Shown: one piece after another, positions 15,502 through 16,250 of the stretch
Position numbering within the stretch: the stretch's first letter is position 1
Layout of the letters: each line of letters begins with the position of its first letter
NCBI GenBank assembly: GCA_025331435.1
Contig: JAIWNI010000256.1
Location: 1 to 16,250 of the forward strand
Source of the DNA: Choanephora cucurbitarum
Lineage: Eukaryota > Mucoromycota > Mucoromycetes > Mucorales > Choanephoraceae
Length of the DNA: 16,250 nt
Direction of reading: 5' to 3'
The notes under the pieces: generated by a model
Databases searched by the model: none
Told to the model about the DNA's origin: nothing
The model's input: only the letters and a program-made list of their open reading frames with translations
Translations under genes and position numbers: made by a program

Positions 15502-16250
15502 TTGTTATATTGAAATACAATGAAGTGTGGGTATCGGCTCAAAAAGTTTAACCGTTGTCCGGCAAAATTCCGGTACTGGTGCGGTACGGATTATATGGCT
15601 ACGTCACTTGGTTAAGTAAGATGAACCATCTAGACCCGTTAAGACCCTTTTTGCTTTCTTGGATCTGGTTGTATTACTCTTTCGAACTCCTCTTACATTT
15701 TTGACACTTGCCTTCCTCTTTTGTTGTCTATTTCCATCCTGCCTGCTGATTTAAACTTTTACTATTATTTCAATTCGCTCCTCATTACTACTTTAGATTT
15801 ATTTTCCTTTATTTATCTTTACTTCTATTATTGCCGTTTACATTTTATCCACTTTATTCATTTTGAACCAAATTGTTGCTAGATTCTTACTTAGACATTC
15901 ATCATTTTCCAACACTATTTAGACAGAAATTCCTTAGAACTAGTATAAAAACTAGATAATACTTATAATAAAATCGAGGTCGTTTTTTTCACCTATCTTT
16001 TGGAGTAGTAGTTTGTTTTATTGAAAGAAGTTGTGTCTTTCTGTTATACATTTGATTCCTGTTACCCGTTGCTAGGTATGACTCTCGTAGGAAGGGAAGG
16101 GTTGACAGAGGTTATTAACATTGTCCTTTTCTTCTTTCTGTGTTTAGGCTCTGTTAATTCCTTTCGTCAATTTCTTTCAATACTCAATTCCGCTCATTTT
16201 TATCAAACCGATAAATACCCTCAAAGGCCTGTAATAGACTTTTCAATATT
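15502..16250. other. AT-rich flank without a recognisable gene
   Basis: No convincing ORF or RNA gene. A short GC-rich patch at about 15559-15590 contains a repeated CGGTAC (CCGGTAC ... GCGGTAC). A TATA block (TATAAAAA, 15944-15951) with the context TTAGAACTAGTATA and a downstream AATAAAATC resembles the promoter regions of both LTRs in this window, so part of this flank may be a diverged solo LTR. The rest is pyrimidine-rich and featureless to me. Confidence 0.45.

Overview
The window reads as a transposon-dense stretch of a fungal genome. The AT-rich flanks, the Helitron protein type with a short GT-AG intron, and the Ty3/Gypsy and LINE protein types together suggest an early-diverging fungus, most likely Mucoromycota (Mucorales-like). 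That placement is inferred from protein character, not from a database match. I find no host protein-coding gene. The only host-type genes are one intact tRNA and one truncated tRNA.

Layout, left to right. (1) 1-1598, minus strand: the N-terminal part of a Helitron Rep/helicase gene, with one 66-bp intron and two in-frame stops, running off the left edge. (2) About 1925-10570, plus strand: a Ty3/Gypsy LTR retrotransposon. It carries an 18-nt primer-binding site for tRNA-Ile; gag; a textbook -1 frameshift cassette (A AAA AAC, 7-nt spacer, 8-bp stem) leading into protease; RT and RNase H, broken by two +1 indels; a 536-bp non-coding spacer with a roughly 40-bp higher-order tandem repeat and an A-rich tract; an integrase with a possible start of its own; an unrecognised accessory ORF behind a TATA box; and a 3' LTR. 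(3) 10615-10688, minus strand: an intact tRNA-Ile(AAT), 44 bp from the 3' LTR. This is the isoacceptor that matches the element's primer-binding site. (4) About 10.9-15.48 kb, plus strand: a LINE with a coiled-coil ORF1, a TAATG stop/restart junction, and an ORF2 with AP endonuclease, reverse transcriptase and a C-terminal CCHC finger. Its endonuclease half is broken by four +1 frameshifts. (5) 15484-15501, minus strand: the first 18 nt of a tRNA-Ala-like gene, cut off in the D-loop exactly where the LINE seems to end. (6) 15502-16250: AT-rich flank with a TATA block resembling those in the two LTRs.

How the parts fit together: this looks like a retroelement landing zone organised around tRNA genes, one element downstream of tRNA-Ile and one ending inside a tRNA-Ala. 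The LTR element's gag, frameshift signal and individual enzyme domains are well preserved. Nearly every break in both retroelements is a single extra base, so recent insertion with later indels and assembly insertion errors are both live explanations. The most unusual points are the split pol with its repeat spacer, the accessory ORF with its own promoter-like sequence, the second tRNA-Ile-complementary site inside both LTRs, and the sharp contrast between nearly identical U5 and strongly diverged U3 in the two LTRs.
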